Shown: in pieces, positions 36,090 to 45,067 of the stretch
Layout: the number at the start of each line of letters is the position of its first letter
How positions within the stretch are numbered: position 1 is the first letter of the stretch
NCBI GenBank assembly: GCA_027307045.1
Contig: DAHUXR010000024.1
Span: forward strand, 1 to 48,511
DNA from: Acidobacteriaceae bacterium
GTDB lineage: Bacteria > Acidobacteriota > Terriglobia > Terriglobales > Acidobacteriaceae
Length of the DNA: 48,511 nt
Reading direction: 5' to 3'
Program-made: the position numbers and the translations under genes
Notes under the pieces: model-generated
Seen by the model: the letters and a program-made list of their open reading frames with translations, nothing else
Database searches by the model: none
What the model was told of the DNA's origin: nothing

Positions 36090-37401
36090 CGTCAGCCAGC
36101 CTTATCCCGGAAAATTGCCAGCGCGTTTCCGGAGGAAAAAAATTGCGGTAGCTGGCGCGAATGTGCGAGCGCGGCGTGGCGCACGATCCGCCACGCAGGA
36201 CCATCTGTCCGCTCATGAATTTGCCGTTGTATTCACCCAGCGCGCCGGCAGCGGGCTTGTAGCCGGGATATGCGAGGTAGGCGCTTGCCGTCCACTCCCA
36301 TACGTCGCCGAAAAGCTGCAACGGAACGCCACTTTGCAAACCGCTTTCCAGCGCAGCCGGAGCGGCCGCGGGATGGAATCTGCCGTTCTCCAAAAGATTG
36401 CCCTCAATCGCGGGAACGCGGCTTGCGGCCACCTCCCACTCAAATTCGGTTGGCAGGCGGGCTCCAGCCCAGCGGGCAAATGCGTCCGCTTCGTAATAAC
36501 TCACATGGCAGACTGGCTCGGCTTCTTCTACGTTGCGCATGCCGGAACAGGTGAACTGGATCCATTGGCCACCAGTTTTTTCCCAGTAGAGCGGCGCTTT
36601 CCAGCGGTATGTCTGCACGGCCTTCCAGCCGTCAGAGAGCCAGAGTTCGGGACGCGAATAGCCGGCGTCTTCCATGAATGATAGATATTCGCCGCACGTT
36701 GCCAGTCGCATGGCAAAGCGGAACGGACGCAGAAAAACTTTGTGCCGCGAGCCTTCATTGTCAAAGTAGAATTGCTCGCCTTCCGCGCCGATCTCATACA
36801 GCCCTTCAGGATAAAGCTGCGGCTTCTGTTGCGGCGCGCCATCAGTGGCCGGCGTTGCGACTGCCGCCTGATAAGCCGGATGCAGAGGGTTACTCCAGAA
36901 GCCATGCTTGATATCCGTAACGATCAGTTCCTGGTGCTGTTGCTCATGGTTGAGTCCCAGCGTTACCAGTTTCTGCGCTTCCGTCGCGACTGATCCTGAT
37001 TGCAGCAGCTTGAGCATGTGTTCATCCACATGCGCGCGATACTTGCGGATGTCTTCCAGCGGCGGACGCGAGAATGTATTGCGGAGCGCTTTTTCCGGCT
37101 GCTGGCCAACCGCGTTGTAATAGGAATTAAAGAGATCGCGAAACTGAGGATGGAAAGGCCGATATCCCGGCAGATGACTGGAGAGAATAAACGTCTCAAA
37201 AAACCAACTGGTATGCGCCATGTGCCACTTGCCCGGGCTTGCCTCCGGACAGGATTGCACCATTAAATCTTCCGGAGTCAGTGGAGCGGTGAGCGCGTCA
37301 GTCTGCTGGCGTACGGAAACATACTGGCTGGCGAGTGAGGCCAGCGCTCGCTCTTCCGCCGACGCGGGCGGAAATGTCAAAACCGATTTCAGGTGAGCCA
37401 T
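36079..37401 (-). CDS. egtB: sulfoxide synthase/iron-dependent oxygenase of ergothioneine biosynthesis
   Basis: EgtB joins a thiol (cysteine or gamma-glutamylcysteine) to hercynine with O2. I use ATG 37401 (an AGGA is 8 bases upstream; an in-frame TTG lies at 37422), giving 440 residues. The N-terminal DinB-like four-helix part provides the iron ligands His63 (WHMAHTSWFFE) and His152/His156 (NHEQQHQE). The C-terminal formylglycine-generating-enzyme-like domain has ATCGEYLSFM, ARLPTEFEWEVAA, LFGDVWEWTASAY and VLRGGSCATP. It is the first gene of the egtB-egtD operon. No separate egtA or egtC gene is seen, suggesting the cysteine-using or simplified route, but this is inference. Confidence 0.95.
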   Translation of the reverse strand: MAHLKSVLTFPPASAEERALASLASQYVSVRQQTDALTAPLTPEDLMVQSCPEASPGKWHMAHTSWFFETFILSSHLPGYRPFHPQFRDLFNSYYNAVGQQPEKALRNTFSRPPLEDIRKYRAHVDEHMLKLLQSGSVATEAQKLVTLGLNHEQQHQELIVTDIKHGFWSNPLHPAYQAAVATPATDGAPQQKPQLYPEGLYEIGAEGEQFYFDNEGSRHKVFLRPFRFAMRLATCGEYLSFMEDAGYSRPELWLSDGWKAVQTYRWKAPLYWEKTGGQWIQFTCSGMRNVEEAEPVCHVSYYEADAFARWAGARLPTEFEWEVAASRVPAIEGNLLENGRFHPAAAPAALESGLQSGVPLQLFGDVWEWTASAYLAYPGYKPAAGALGEYNGKFMSGQMVLRGGSCATPRSHIRASYRNFFPPETRWQFSGIRLADDGG

Positions 37402-37422
37402 AGGGGGAATCCTGTCACTCAA

Positions 37423-37632
37423 ACCAGCAGGGCAGACATAGTAAATCTTTGGCCCACGAAATGCACCCTTCCGTACAGCAAAAGGCCGTCAACATATGAT
37501 GCGCGTGACTGACTCGAAGTTTCGATTTTGTCGCGGTGATTGACCTGAAGTTAATGGCCAGGCGCACCGAGTGGCCGAAATTCGCCCATTCCGCCCGGTG
37601 AGTGAAAATTTAACGAAACTCACGGCAGTCTG
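37423..37632. promoter_or_regulatory. divergent promoter region between egtB and dinB
   Basis: 210 bases separate the divergent egtBD operon and dinB. No operator palindrome or strong hexamers were found by eye. The sequence includes two similar TGACTGACTCGAAG/TGATTGACCTGAAG stretches that could be a weak repeat. Confidence 0.35.
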
Positions 37633-38886
37633 GTGTATCTTCAGAATGTGACACCAAGCGGCCGAATTATCTTTCACGTGGATATGGACGCATTCTTTGT
37701 CTCCGTGGAAGAGCTGTTCAATCCCGCGCTGAAAGGCAAGGCCGTGGTGGTTGGCGGGCAGCGCGACGAGCGGGGCGTGGTGTCGGCTGCGTCGTATGAA
37801 GCTCGCAAGTTTGGCGTGCATTCGGCCATGCCATTGCGGACGGCGGCCAAGCAATGTCCGCATGCGATCTTTGTTGATGGCCACATGGAGCTTTATCAGG
37901 AATATTCACAAAAGGCCCGCGAGGTTCTGCATGACTTTTCTCCCGCGATAGAAATGGCATCCATTGATGAGGCCTATCTGGACATGACGGGCACGGAGCG
38001 CCTGCATGGGCCGCCGTTGCTCTCTGCGCACAAACTGCATCGGCAGATGAAAGAGCGTACTGGACTGAACTGCTCCATCGGCATCGGCAGTTCAAGGCTG
38101 ATGGCCAAGATCAGTTCAGATAAAGCCAAGCCCAATGGCGTCCTGTACGTACTGGCCGGGCAGGAGCGGAGTTTCCTGGCGCCGCTGGACGTTGGCAAAA
38201 TTCCCGGCGTGGGCAAGGTTACGAAGGCGCGGCTGAACGATATAGGCATTGTTTACATTGGCGATCTGCTCAAGGTGGAAGAGCGGGTGCTGGAAGAAAA
38301 CTTCGGCAAGTGGGGCCCGACGCTGGCCGGCAAAGCGCGGGGAGAAGATGCTGGCGCATGGTTTGAAGGTGAAGTAGGCGAAGAGGGGCAGGCAAAATCC
38401 ATCAGCCATGAACACACCTTTGACCGCGATACTGCGGATCTCGGAAAGATTGAGCCCACGCTGGCGCACTTGTCGGAAAAAGTAGGCCGCCGGTTGCGTG
38501 AGCAGAACTTCATCGCCCGCACGCTGCAACTCAAGCTGCGCTATTCGGATTTCACCACCATCACGCGCGCGCATTCGCTCAACAGCCCGACGCAGATGGA
38601 TACGGAAATTTTTTCCGCCATCACAAAACTGTTCCATGACAACTGGGAGCGTGGACGCGCGGTGCGCCTGCTGGGCGTACAAGCCTCAAACTTTGAAGAC
38701 CTGCCGGAGCAGATGGACCTGCTGGAAGGCGACAAAAAACAAAAATGGGCGCGCGCTCTTTCCGCCTCTGACCGGCTGCGCGATAAATACGGCGACTCCG
38801 CAATCTTTCTGGCCAAGACGATGGGCGGCAGCTTTCGCGAACGGGTCCATGAGAATCCCGCGGAAAAGCCCGACAAAAAGCGGTAA
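37633..38886 (+). CDS. dinB: DNA polymerase IV (Y-family, translesion)
   Basis: This error-prone Y-family polymerase has 417 residues from GTG 37633; GTG 37648 is an alternative start with no clear preference. The N-terminal HVDMDAFFVSVEELF supplies the catalytic Asp17, and SIDEAYLDM carries Asp112 and Glu113; these three carboxylates bind the metal ions. The steric gate region FFVSVEE is normal. Further along are the thumb helices (KIPGVGKVTKARLNDIGI), the little-finger domain (SISHEHTFDRDTADLGKIE) and the family end ATMGG-like tail. It bypasses lesions or stalls replication forks. It stands alone; no LexA box could be identified. Confidence 0.95.
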   Translation: MYLQNVTPSGRIIFHVDMDAFFVSVEELFNPALKGKAVVVGGQRDERGVVSAASYEARKFGVHSAMPLRTAAKQCPHAIFVDGHMELYQEYSQKAREVLHDFSPAIEMASIDEAYLDMTGTERLHGPPLLSAHKLHRQMKERTGLNCSIGIGSSRLMAKISSDKAKPNGVLYVLAGQERSFLAPLDVGKIPGVGKVTKARLNDIGIVYIGDLLKVEERVLEENFGKWGPTLAGKARGEDAGAWFEGEVGEEGQAKSISHEHTFDRDTADLGKIEPTLAHLSEKVGRRLREQNFIARTLQLKLRYSDFTTITRAHSLNSPTQMDTEIFSAITKLFHDNWERGRAVRLLGVQASNFEDLPEQMDLLEGDKKQKWARALSASDRLRDKYGDSAIFLAKTMGGSFRERVHENPAEKPDKKR

Positions 38887-39121
38887 TTCTTGCAGGCTTG
38901 CGAAGATCAAATCGCCTTCACTAGCTCCCGGGCTTCCGCCGCCTCTTAGAGAAATATATATCCACGGACAACCCATAATGGTGGTATTTTGTCTCTCAAC
39001 AATGGCGTCTTCAGCAGCGGCCTTTATTAGATAATTCTTATCATCCTGGCATCTTTAAGCGTTTTTTTAAGGATCTTCAGGTTTTTTGCTCTGACCTGGG
39101 ATAGAAGTTGCAGGCTGCTTT

Positions 39122-41761
39122 ATGTCTTCGCGGTTTGAAGCAATCGTTATTTTTGGCGTTATCGGCGTCCTGGTATCGCTGTTTGCCTGGATCTACTTAC
39201 GGGACCGTCAAAAAAGGACCCGCTTATGGGTGCTGGGTTGGATCGCGATCCTGGTCCATTTTGCCGCTCCCGCTTTCAGCGCCGACTTTCCCCGACTCGC
39301 GCCTTTCACGCTGTGGATCAAGGTTTGCACGCTGATCGTTGCCGGGACATTCTTTCTGCTTTCCGTGTCCGAAGTTTTCATCTGGCAGCGCAGACGGATT
39401 GCATTTCTTTTGTTCGTGAGCGCGGCGGCCGTGCTCTATCTCACCATCTTGCTGCTTCATGTTCGCACTCCATGGATTTACGTTGGCATGCTCTGCATCA
39501 GCATTGGTTATGGCTGGGGCCAGGCGATACGCTTTTACGGCTGGCGGAGCCCGTACCTGTATTCATTGCTTCTTCTGGTCCCTTACGGGGGATGGGCCGC
39601 TCAACAGGCCATGCATGCAACATTCCGCCATGGACTTAATTTTTACCTCTTTGGGTTCTTTTACGTGACTGGGTTGACCTACTTCCGCCATTTTCGCAGG
39701 TTCACGCCGGGAGTGATCCTGACCTCCGCCGCGTTCATGGCCTGGGGCTGCGTTTTTCCCCTGTCGACCATTCTCTCCGCGCTTGGTACAGGGCCGGGTC
39801 CGGGAAGCTTTTTCTGGGACTTGCCAAAATTCTTTGTGGCTTTTGGAATGATTCTGACGCTGTTTGAGAACCAGACTGACGTGGCTTCTACCGTGGCGCT
39901 GCAATATCAGGTCCTTTTTGAAAACAACCTTGCCGCGGTCTACGTTTCCAGTCCGGAAGGCAGGCTGATGAATTGCAACAGCGCCTTTCTTAGGATGTAT
40001 GGATTCCAGTCCAAGGAACAGGCGCTTGAGTGTTCCGCGGTGTTTCTTTATTCCGACCCACAAGAGCGCGAGCAATTCCTGATTGACCTGGGCCGCCAGG
40101 GGCAGGTGCTGAACTACGAATGCAAGCAACGACGGCAGGATGGCACCGTGTTCTGGATCCTGGAGCGCGCCACCATCGTCAGGGGCCCGGACGGCAACAG
40201 CTTCATTGAAGGCACGGCCATCGATATAACCGAAAGGAAGCAGAGCGAGATTGCGCTGAAGCAGTCCGAGGAGAGGTTTGCCACCGTTTTCCGCCAGAGC
40301 CCGGTGGGGTGCGGCATTGTGACCCTGCACGGCGTCTTCCTCAATGTGAATGAAAGTTTGCTGCGCATGCTGGCCCTGCCGGCGGAAAAGGTCATAGGAA
40401 AATCAGGAGTTGAATTGGGCCTCTGGAACTCGCAAAGCCATCGCGACGAGTTCTACCGGAGACTCCGGGCAGAAGGTGCGATACAAAACCTGGAAATCAG
40501 GTTTAAGGATGCAAACGGAGTTGAGCACATTGCCCTGTACTTCGCCACGCTGGTGCGCATCGGCGATAAGGAATGCATCTTTGGCATGCAGCTCGACCAG
40601 ACGGAGCAGCGCGCACTGGAAGCAAAATTTCTCCGGGCGCAAAAAATGGAAGCCCTGGGCCGGTTGGCTGGAGGCGTTGCGCATGACTTCAACAACCTGC
40701 TGGGCGTGATTGGCGGCTATGCGGAACTGCTGGAAGCCAAGCTGGAAAGCGCGGAGGGCCTGCGCCGCTATTGCAGCAAGATTATTGATACCACGCAGCG
40801 CGCCAGCGGCCTTACCCGGCAACTGCTCACCTTCAGCCGCAAGGAAATTGTGCGGCCCGTACCGCTGCAAACTGGAGAAGCGCTTCAGGAACTTACCGCC
40901 ATTCTTCCCCGGCTGATTGGCGAGGACATTGAACTCTGCGTGGACCTGCGCGCCACCGGGACCGTGGTGATTGACAAGACGCACTTCGAACAGGTCATCT
41001 TCAACATCATCATCAATTCGCGCGACGCAATGCCCGCCGGTGGCCAGATATTTGTGGCCACGGAAGACGTGCTGCGTCCGGCGCTCACTTCCTCAGGCAA
41101 TGTCGCCATCAGCCAGTACGTGGCCATACGCATTCGCGATACCGGCATTGGCATGGATGAAGAGACGCGCCTGCATGCCTTCGAGCCTTTCTACACGACG
41201 AAAGAGGTCGGGCGCGGCACCGGGCTCGGACTTGCCACCGTGTATGGCATCGTCCAGCAATGCCACGGTGAGATTGCCATTGAGTCCAGTCCCCGAAAAG
41301 GGACACAGGTCAATATTCTGCTGCCCGTCGCAGTCTCTGAGGCTCCCGGCGCCAGCGAAGCCACTCAGCAGGAAATGAAAAGAGGCAATGGCGGTATCCT
41401 GCTGGTGGAAGACGAGATGGATTTACGCAACGTTAACGCCGAATTCCTGACTGCGCTGGGCTATTCCGTTACGTGCGCCGGCAGCGGTCCTGAAGCGCTG
41501 GATCTTTTGACCTCTGCTGGCCAGATCGACCTCGTCATTACAGACGTGGTGATGCCAAAAATGAGCGGCCGCGAATTTGCCGACCGGTTGCTGCAACTCA
41601 GGCCCAACACGCGGCTTCTTTACGTTTCCGGCTATACCGACGACATTGTGCTGCAAAACGGCATTTCCAAACAAGGCATGTTTTTTCTTCAGAAGCCGTA
41701 TTCCCTGAAGGACCTGGCAGGCAAGGTCCAAACCCTGATGGCCACCCCATTGCGTACCTGA
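39122..41761 (+). CDS. membrane-bound hybrid sensor histidine kinase (7TM-PAS-PAS-HisKA-HATPase-REC)
   Basis: The 879-residue protein has an N-terminal membrane domain with about seven hydrophobic segments (residues 1-250). A first PAS domain (about 260-375, with VSSPEGRLMNCNSAFLRMYGF) and a second PAS (about 380-500) follow. The dimerisation/phosphoacceptor helix reads LAGGVAHDFNNLLGVIGGYAELL with His521. The ATPase domain has INSRDAMPAGG, DTGIGMDEETRLHAFEPFYTTKEVGRGTGLGLATV (N, G1, F and G2 boxes). A C-terminal receiver has LLVEDE near its start, phosphoacceptor Asp808 in VITDVVMP, and KPYSLKDL at the end. The HDFNN type is common in redox/stress sensors of Acidobacteriota. The ligand is unknown and no response-regulator output gene is adjacent. 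It ends stop-to-stop with the RND gene on the other strand. Confidence 0.95.
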   Translation: MSSRFEAIVIFGVIGVLVSLFAWIYLRDRQKRTRLWVLGWIAILVHFAAPAFSADFPRLAPFTLWIKVCTLIVAGTFFLLSVSEVFIWQRRRIAFLLFVSAAAVLYLTILLLHVRTPWIYVGMLCISIGYGWGQAIRFYGWRSPYLYSLLLLVPYGGWAAQQAMHATFRHGLNFYLFGFFYVTGLTYFRHFRRFTPGVILTSAAFMAWGCVFPLSTILSALGTGPGPGSFFWDLPKFFVAFGMILTLFENQTDVASTVALQYQVLFENNLAAVYVSSPEGRLMNCNSAFLRMYGFQSKEQALECSAVFLYSDPQEREQFLIDLGRQGQVLNYECKQRRQDGTVFWILERATIVRGPDGNSFIEGTAIDITERKQSEIALKQSEERFATVFRQSPVGCGIVTLHGVFLNVNESLLRMLALPAEKVIGKSGVELGLWNSQSHRDEFYRRLRAEGAIQNLEIRFKDANGVEHIALYFATLVRIGDKECIFGMQLDQTEQRALEAKFLRAQKMEALGRLAGGVAHDFNNLLGVIGGYAELLEAKLESAEGLRRYCSKIIDTTQRASGLTRQLLTFSRKEIVRPVPLQTGEALQELTAILPRLIGEDIELCVDLRATGTVVIDKTHFEQVIFNIIINSRDAMPAGGQIFVATEDVLRPALTSSGNVAISQYVAIRIRDTGIGMDEETRLHAFEPFYTTKEVGRGTGLGLATVYGIVQQCHGEIAIESSPRKGTQVNILLPVAVSEAPGASEATQQEMKRGNGGILLVEDEMDLRNVNAEFLTALGYSVTCAGSGPEALDLLTSAGQIDLVITDVVMPKMSGREFADRLLQLRPNTRLLYVSGYTDDIVLQNGISKQGMFFLQKPYSLKDLAGKVQTLMATPLRT

Positions 41762-44700
41762 TTACGCGCTCTTCTCCACCAGTTCTGGCGTTTCCACCAG
41801 CTCAGGTTTCATCTTCATGGGCAGCCATCCGCGTACCAGGATATAAAGCACTGGAATGATAAACAGGTTCAGGAAGGTTGAGATGATCATTCCTCCGAAT
41901 ACCGTGGTTCCGACGGAGTGCCGCCCTGCTGCGCCCGCGCCGCTGGCAAAGACCAGTGGCAGCACGCCCAGGATAAATGCGATGGAAGTCATCAGGATGG
42001 GCCGCAAGCGCAAACGCGCGGCTTCAATGGCTGAATCTACGAGGCTCAACCCGCGATGCTGCAACTGTTCCGCAAATTCCACGATCAGGATGGCGTTTTT
42101 GCTGGCCAGCCCGATCAGCATCACCAGCCCGATCTGGCAGTAAACGTCATTTTGCAGTCCGCGCATTGACTGCGCCAGCAGCGCGCCCAGCACCGCCATG
42201 GGAACGGCCAGCAGAATAATGAACGGCAGGACAAAGCTCTCATACTGCGCGGAGAGCGTCAGGTACACCACCAGCAGGCCCAGGCCGAAGAGCATTACGG
42301 TCTGCGCGCCGGACTGGATTTCTTCCAGTGAAATTCCCGTCCACTCAAACGAATAGCCTTGATGCAAAACTTCCTTGGAGATATCTTCCATGGCCTGAAT
42401 GGCCTGGCCGGAACTATAGCCGGGAGCGGCGTTGCCATCGATTTCAACGCTGCGGAACAGGTTGTAATGGTTGATCACGCTGGCGTTGGTGCCTTCTTTC
42501 ACCGTGACCAGGTTGTCCAGTGAGATCATGCGGTTATCGTCTGACCGCACATAGAACTGCCGCAGATCGCGCGGCTGCGAGCGGTACTGCTGGTCAGCCT
42601 GCACCATCACGCGGTAAGACCGATTATTGAAATCGAAGTCGTTCACGTACTGCGATCCCATGTAGATCTGCAGCGCTGATGTGATCTGTGAAAACGGAAC
42701 GTTCAGGCTCTTGGCTTTTTCGCGGTCAATCTGTACCACGAACTGCGGATCGCGCGCGGTGAAGGTGGTAAATAAAGGATGCGCCAGCTCTGGCCGCGTG
42801 TTCGCCTTGGCGATGATCTGGTGCACCACGTCTTCCAGATCGTCCAGGCTTCCGCCGCTGGTCTGCTGCAGTTCATAAGCAAAGCCGCCAAATTGGCCCA
42901 GGCCCTGAATGGCCGGCGGATCAAAGGCGATCACGATTGCGTCATTAATGCTCATCAGCTGGCCGCGAAGCGTATTCAACACGGCAAAAGCGCTGTGGTC
43001 TTTTCCTCCGCGTTGGCTAATATCTTTCAGGCTGGCAAAAATAATTCCCTGATTGGCGGCGCTGCCGGTAAAGCTGAACCCCGGAACGGAAAACACGCCT
43101 TCAACGTCAGGGTTCGCGCTTACCATGGCCGCCGCGCGGTCCATGACTTTGGTGGTGTACTGCAATGACGCTCCGGGCGGCGCCTGCACAATCACAAAAA
43201 AGTATCCCTGATCTTCCTGCGGCACAAAACTTGTGGGGACCTTCTGGTACACAAAGAATGTGGCCGCCAGCCCCAGAATAATAACAACCACAACGGCAGC
43301 GCGCCAGTTGGTGAGGCGGTGCAGGATCGATTGATATCCGGAAGTCCCGCTGCGGATGGCCGAGTTAATGCCAGAGAAAAATCGGTTTTGCCGGCCTTCG
43401 CGAGGGCGCAGCAGCAACCCCGCCAGCGCCGGTGACAGCGTAAGCGCGTTGAACGCTGAGATCGCAATGGAAAACGCGATAGTCAGCGCAAACTGCTGGT
43501 AGAGCCTGCCGGTGCTGCCGGGGAACAATGACACGGGCACAAACACGGCGATCAACACCAGTGAAGTCGCCACCACGGCGCCCGTAACTTCGCGCATGCC
43601 GATCCGTGTGGCTTCTCGCGGATCGCGCACTCCTTCTTCTATATGGCGCTCCACGTTTTCAATCACAACAATGGCATCGTCCACCACCAATCCAGTGGCC
43701 AGAGTAATGCCAAACAACGTAAGCGTGTTAATGGAGAAGCCAAAAAACTTGGCGAAGATAAACGTTCCGACCAGTGAAACGGGAATGGTGACGGCCGGAA
43801 TCACGGTGCTGCGCCAGCCTTGCAGGAAAAGAAAAATGACGATGATGACGATCAGGATGGCTTCCGCCAGCGTCTTCAGCACTTCACGGATGGATTCGCC
43901 CACGGCGCGCGTGGTGTCAAACGCCACCTGATATTTCAGTCCCTTGGGAAAGCGCTTGGCCAGTTGCTCGATCTCGGTTTGCACGTCGCGGCGCACCTGC
44001 AACGCGTTGGCGTTGGAAAGCTGCATCACGCCCAGGCCCATCGCGTCCTGCCCGTTGTAACGCAGCTGCCCGCCATAACTTTCCGCGCCGAGTTCGGCGC
44101 GGCCCACGTCGCGCAGTTCAATCAGTGAGCCATTGGTGGTGCGCTTGATCACAATGTGCTCAAACTCTTTAGGATCGCTCAACCGTCCAACGGCGCGCAC
44201 GCTGATCTGGTAGTCCTGGTTTGCCGGCGCAGGCGGCTGTCCCACTTGTCCCGCCGCCACCTGGACGTTTTGCTCACGCAATGCCGCCGTCACGTCTGCG
44301 GCAGTCAGTCCGCGCGCGGCCAGCCGCACCGGATCAAGCCACAAGCGCATGGAATATTTGCGCTCGCCAAAGATAATTACGTTGCCCACGCCTTTTACGC
44401 GCTTGATGGCGTCGCGCACGTAAAGGTCAAGGTAATTGCTGATAAAAAGGTTGTCGTATTCCTTGTTGTCGGCGTAGAAGCCGTAAGCCACCACAAATGA
44501 GCCGGTATTTTTTGTGATGCTGACGCCGGTGGTCTGCACTTCAATCGGCAGGCGGCCCAGCGCGCTTGAGGCGCGGTTCTGTACGTCGACTGCCGCCACG
44601 TCAAGGTTGCGGTCAAGGTCAAAAGTTGCGCTGATGGAAGCTGAGCCGTCATTGCCGCTGGTGGAGCTCATATAGCGCATGCCTTCCGCGCCGTTGATGG

Positions 44701-44902
44701 CCTGCTCCAGCAGCGTGGTCACGCTGGTTTCCACGGCCTGCGAGTTCGCGCCGGTATAGAAAGCGCTCACGCTCACGGCCGGCGGCGTCAGGTTGGGATA
44801 TTGCGCGATCGGCAGCGTGGGAATGCATACGGCCCCGCCCAGCACAATCAGCAGCGAGCATACCGTGGCGAATACCGGCCTTCGAATGAAAAAGTTGACC
44901 AT
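41762..44902 (-). CDS. RND efflux permease, AcrB/MexB-like (HAE1)
   Basis: A 1046-residue hydrophobe/amphiphile-efflux pump. The start MVNFFIRRPVFATVCSLLIVLGG and the LPIAQYPNLTPPAVSVSA stretch are characteristic of the AcrB/MexB group. The proton-relay Asp408-Asp409 pair (VVDDAIVVIENVE) is at the usual location, and TM10 carries ASKNAILIVEFAEQL. The TxGG-like ALTLSPALAGLLLRP and the pore loop FVPQEDQGYFFVIVQAPPGASL are present. It is downstream of the MFP gene (45068-46159) on the same strand, with a 165-base gap containing a dispersed-repeat-like segment. Substrates are probably hydrophobic or amphiphilic drugs and lipids, not readable from sequence. Confidence 0.95.
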   Translation of the reverse strand: MVNFFIRRPVFATVCSLLIVLGGAVCIPTLPIAQYPNLTPPAVSVSAFYTGANSQAVETSVTTLLEQAINGAEGMRYMSSTSGNDGSASISATFDLDRNLDVAAVDVQNRASSALGRLPIEVQTTGVSITKNTGSFVVAYGFYADNKEYDNLFISNYLDLYVRDAIKRVKGVGNVIIFGERKYSMRLWLDPVRLAARGLTAADVTAALREQNVQVAAGQVGQPPAPANQDYQISVRAVGRLSDPKEFEHIVIKRTTNGSLIELRDVGRAELGAESYGGQLRYNGQDAMGLGVMQLSNANALQVRRDVQTEIEQLAKRFPKGLKYQVAFDTTRAVGESIREVLKTLAEAILIVIIVIFLFLQGWRSTVIPAVTIPVSLVGTFIFAKFFGFSINTLTLFGITLATGLVVDDAIVVIENVERHIEEGVRDPREATRIGMREVTGAVVATSLVLIAVFVPVSLFPGSTGRLYQQFALTIAFSIAISAFNALTLSPALAGLLLRPREGRQNRFFSGINSAIRSGTSGYQSILHRLTNWRAAVVVVIILGLAATFFVYQKVPTSFVPQEDQGYFFVIVQAPPGASLQYTTKVMDRAAAMVSANPDVEGVFSVPGFSFTGSAANQGIIFASLKDISQRGGKDHSAFAVLNTLRGQLMSINDAIVIAFDPPAIQGLGQFGGFAYELQQTSGGSLDDLEDVVHQIIAKANTRPELAHPLFTTFTARDPQFVVQIDREKAKSLNVPFSQITSALQIYMGSQYVNDFDFNNRSYRVMVQADQQYRSQPRDLRQFYVRSDDNRMISLDNLVTVKEGTNASVINHYNLFRSVEIDGNAAPGYSSGQAIQAMEDISKEVLHQGYSFEWTGISLEEIQSGAQTVMLFGLGLLVVYLTLSAQYESFVLPFIILLAVPMAVLGALLAQSMRGLQNDVYCQIGLVMLIGLASKNAILIVEFAEQLQHRGLSLVDSAIEAARLRLRPILMTSIAFILGVLPLVFASGAGAAGRHSVGTTVFGGMIISTFLNLFIIPVLYILVRGWLPMKMKPELVETPELVEKSA

Positions 44903-45067
44903 TAAGTCCTGTCGCTTTGCTCCAAAACCGCCGGAGCATCTTCAGCAAAAGAATTTGTCCTGCGCCTGATGCAGGCGGCCCGGCATGTACGGGCCTCGCC
45001 GCTTTAGTTCAACACGAAAATAATTCCTGATCAGCGTTGATCTGCGCCCATCTGCGGCGAAGGGCTT
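44903..45067. other. gap between MFP and RND genes with dispersed-repeat-like DNA
   Basis: Positions 45028-45059 (GATCAGCGTTGATCTGCGCCC...ATCTGCGGC) resemble the segment at 29885-29918. The gap of 165 bases is unusually long for an MFP-RND pair, which normally abut or overlap, and this insertion-like repeat may account for it. Confidence 0.5.

Noticed and set aside
37423..37632. LexA-type SOS box upstream of dinB
   Set aside because: No inverted repeat of a known LexA type was found by eye, and the acidobacterial LexA site is not known to me.
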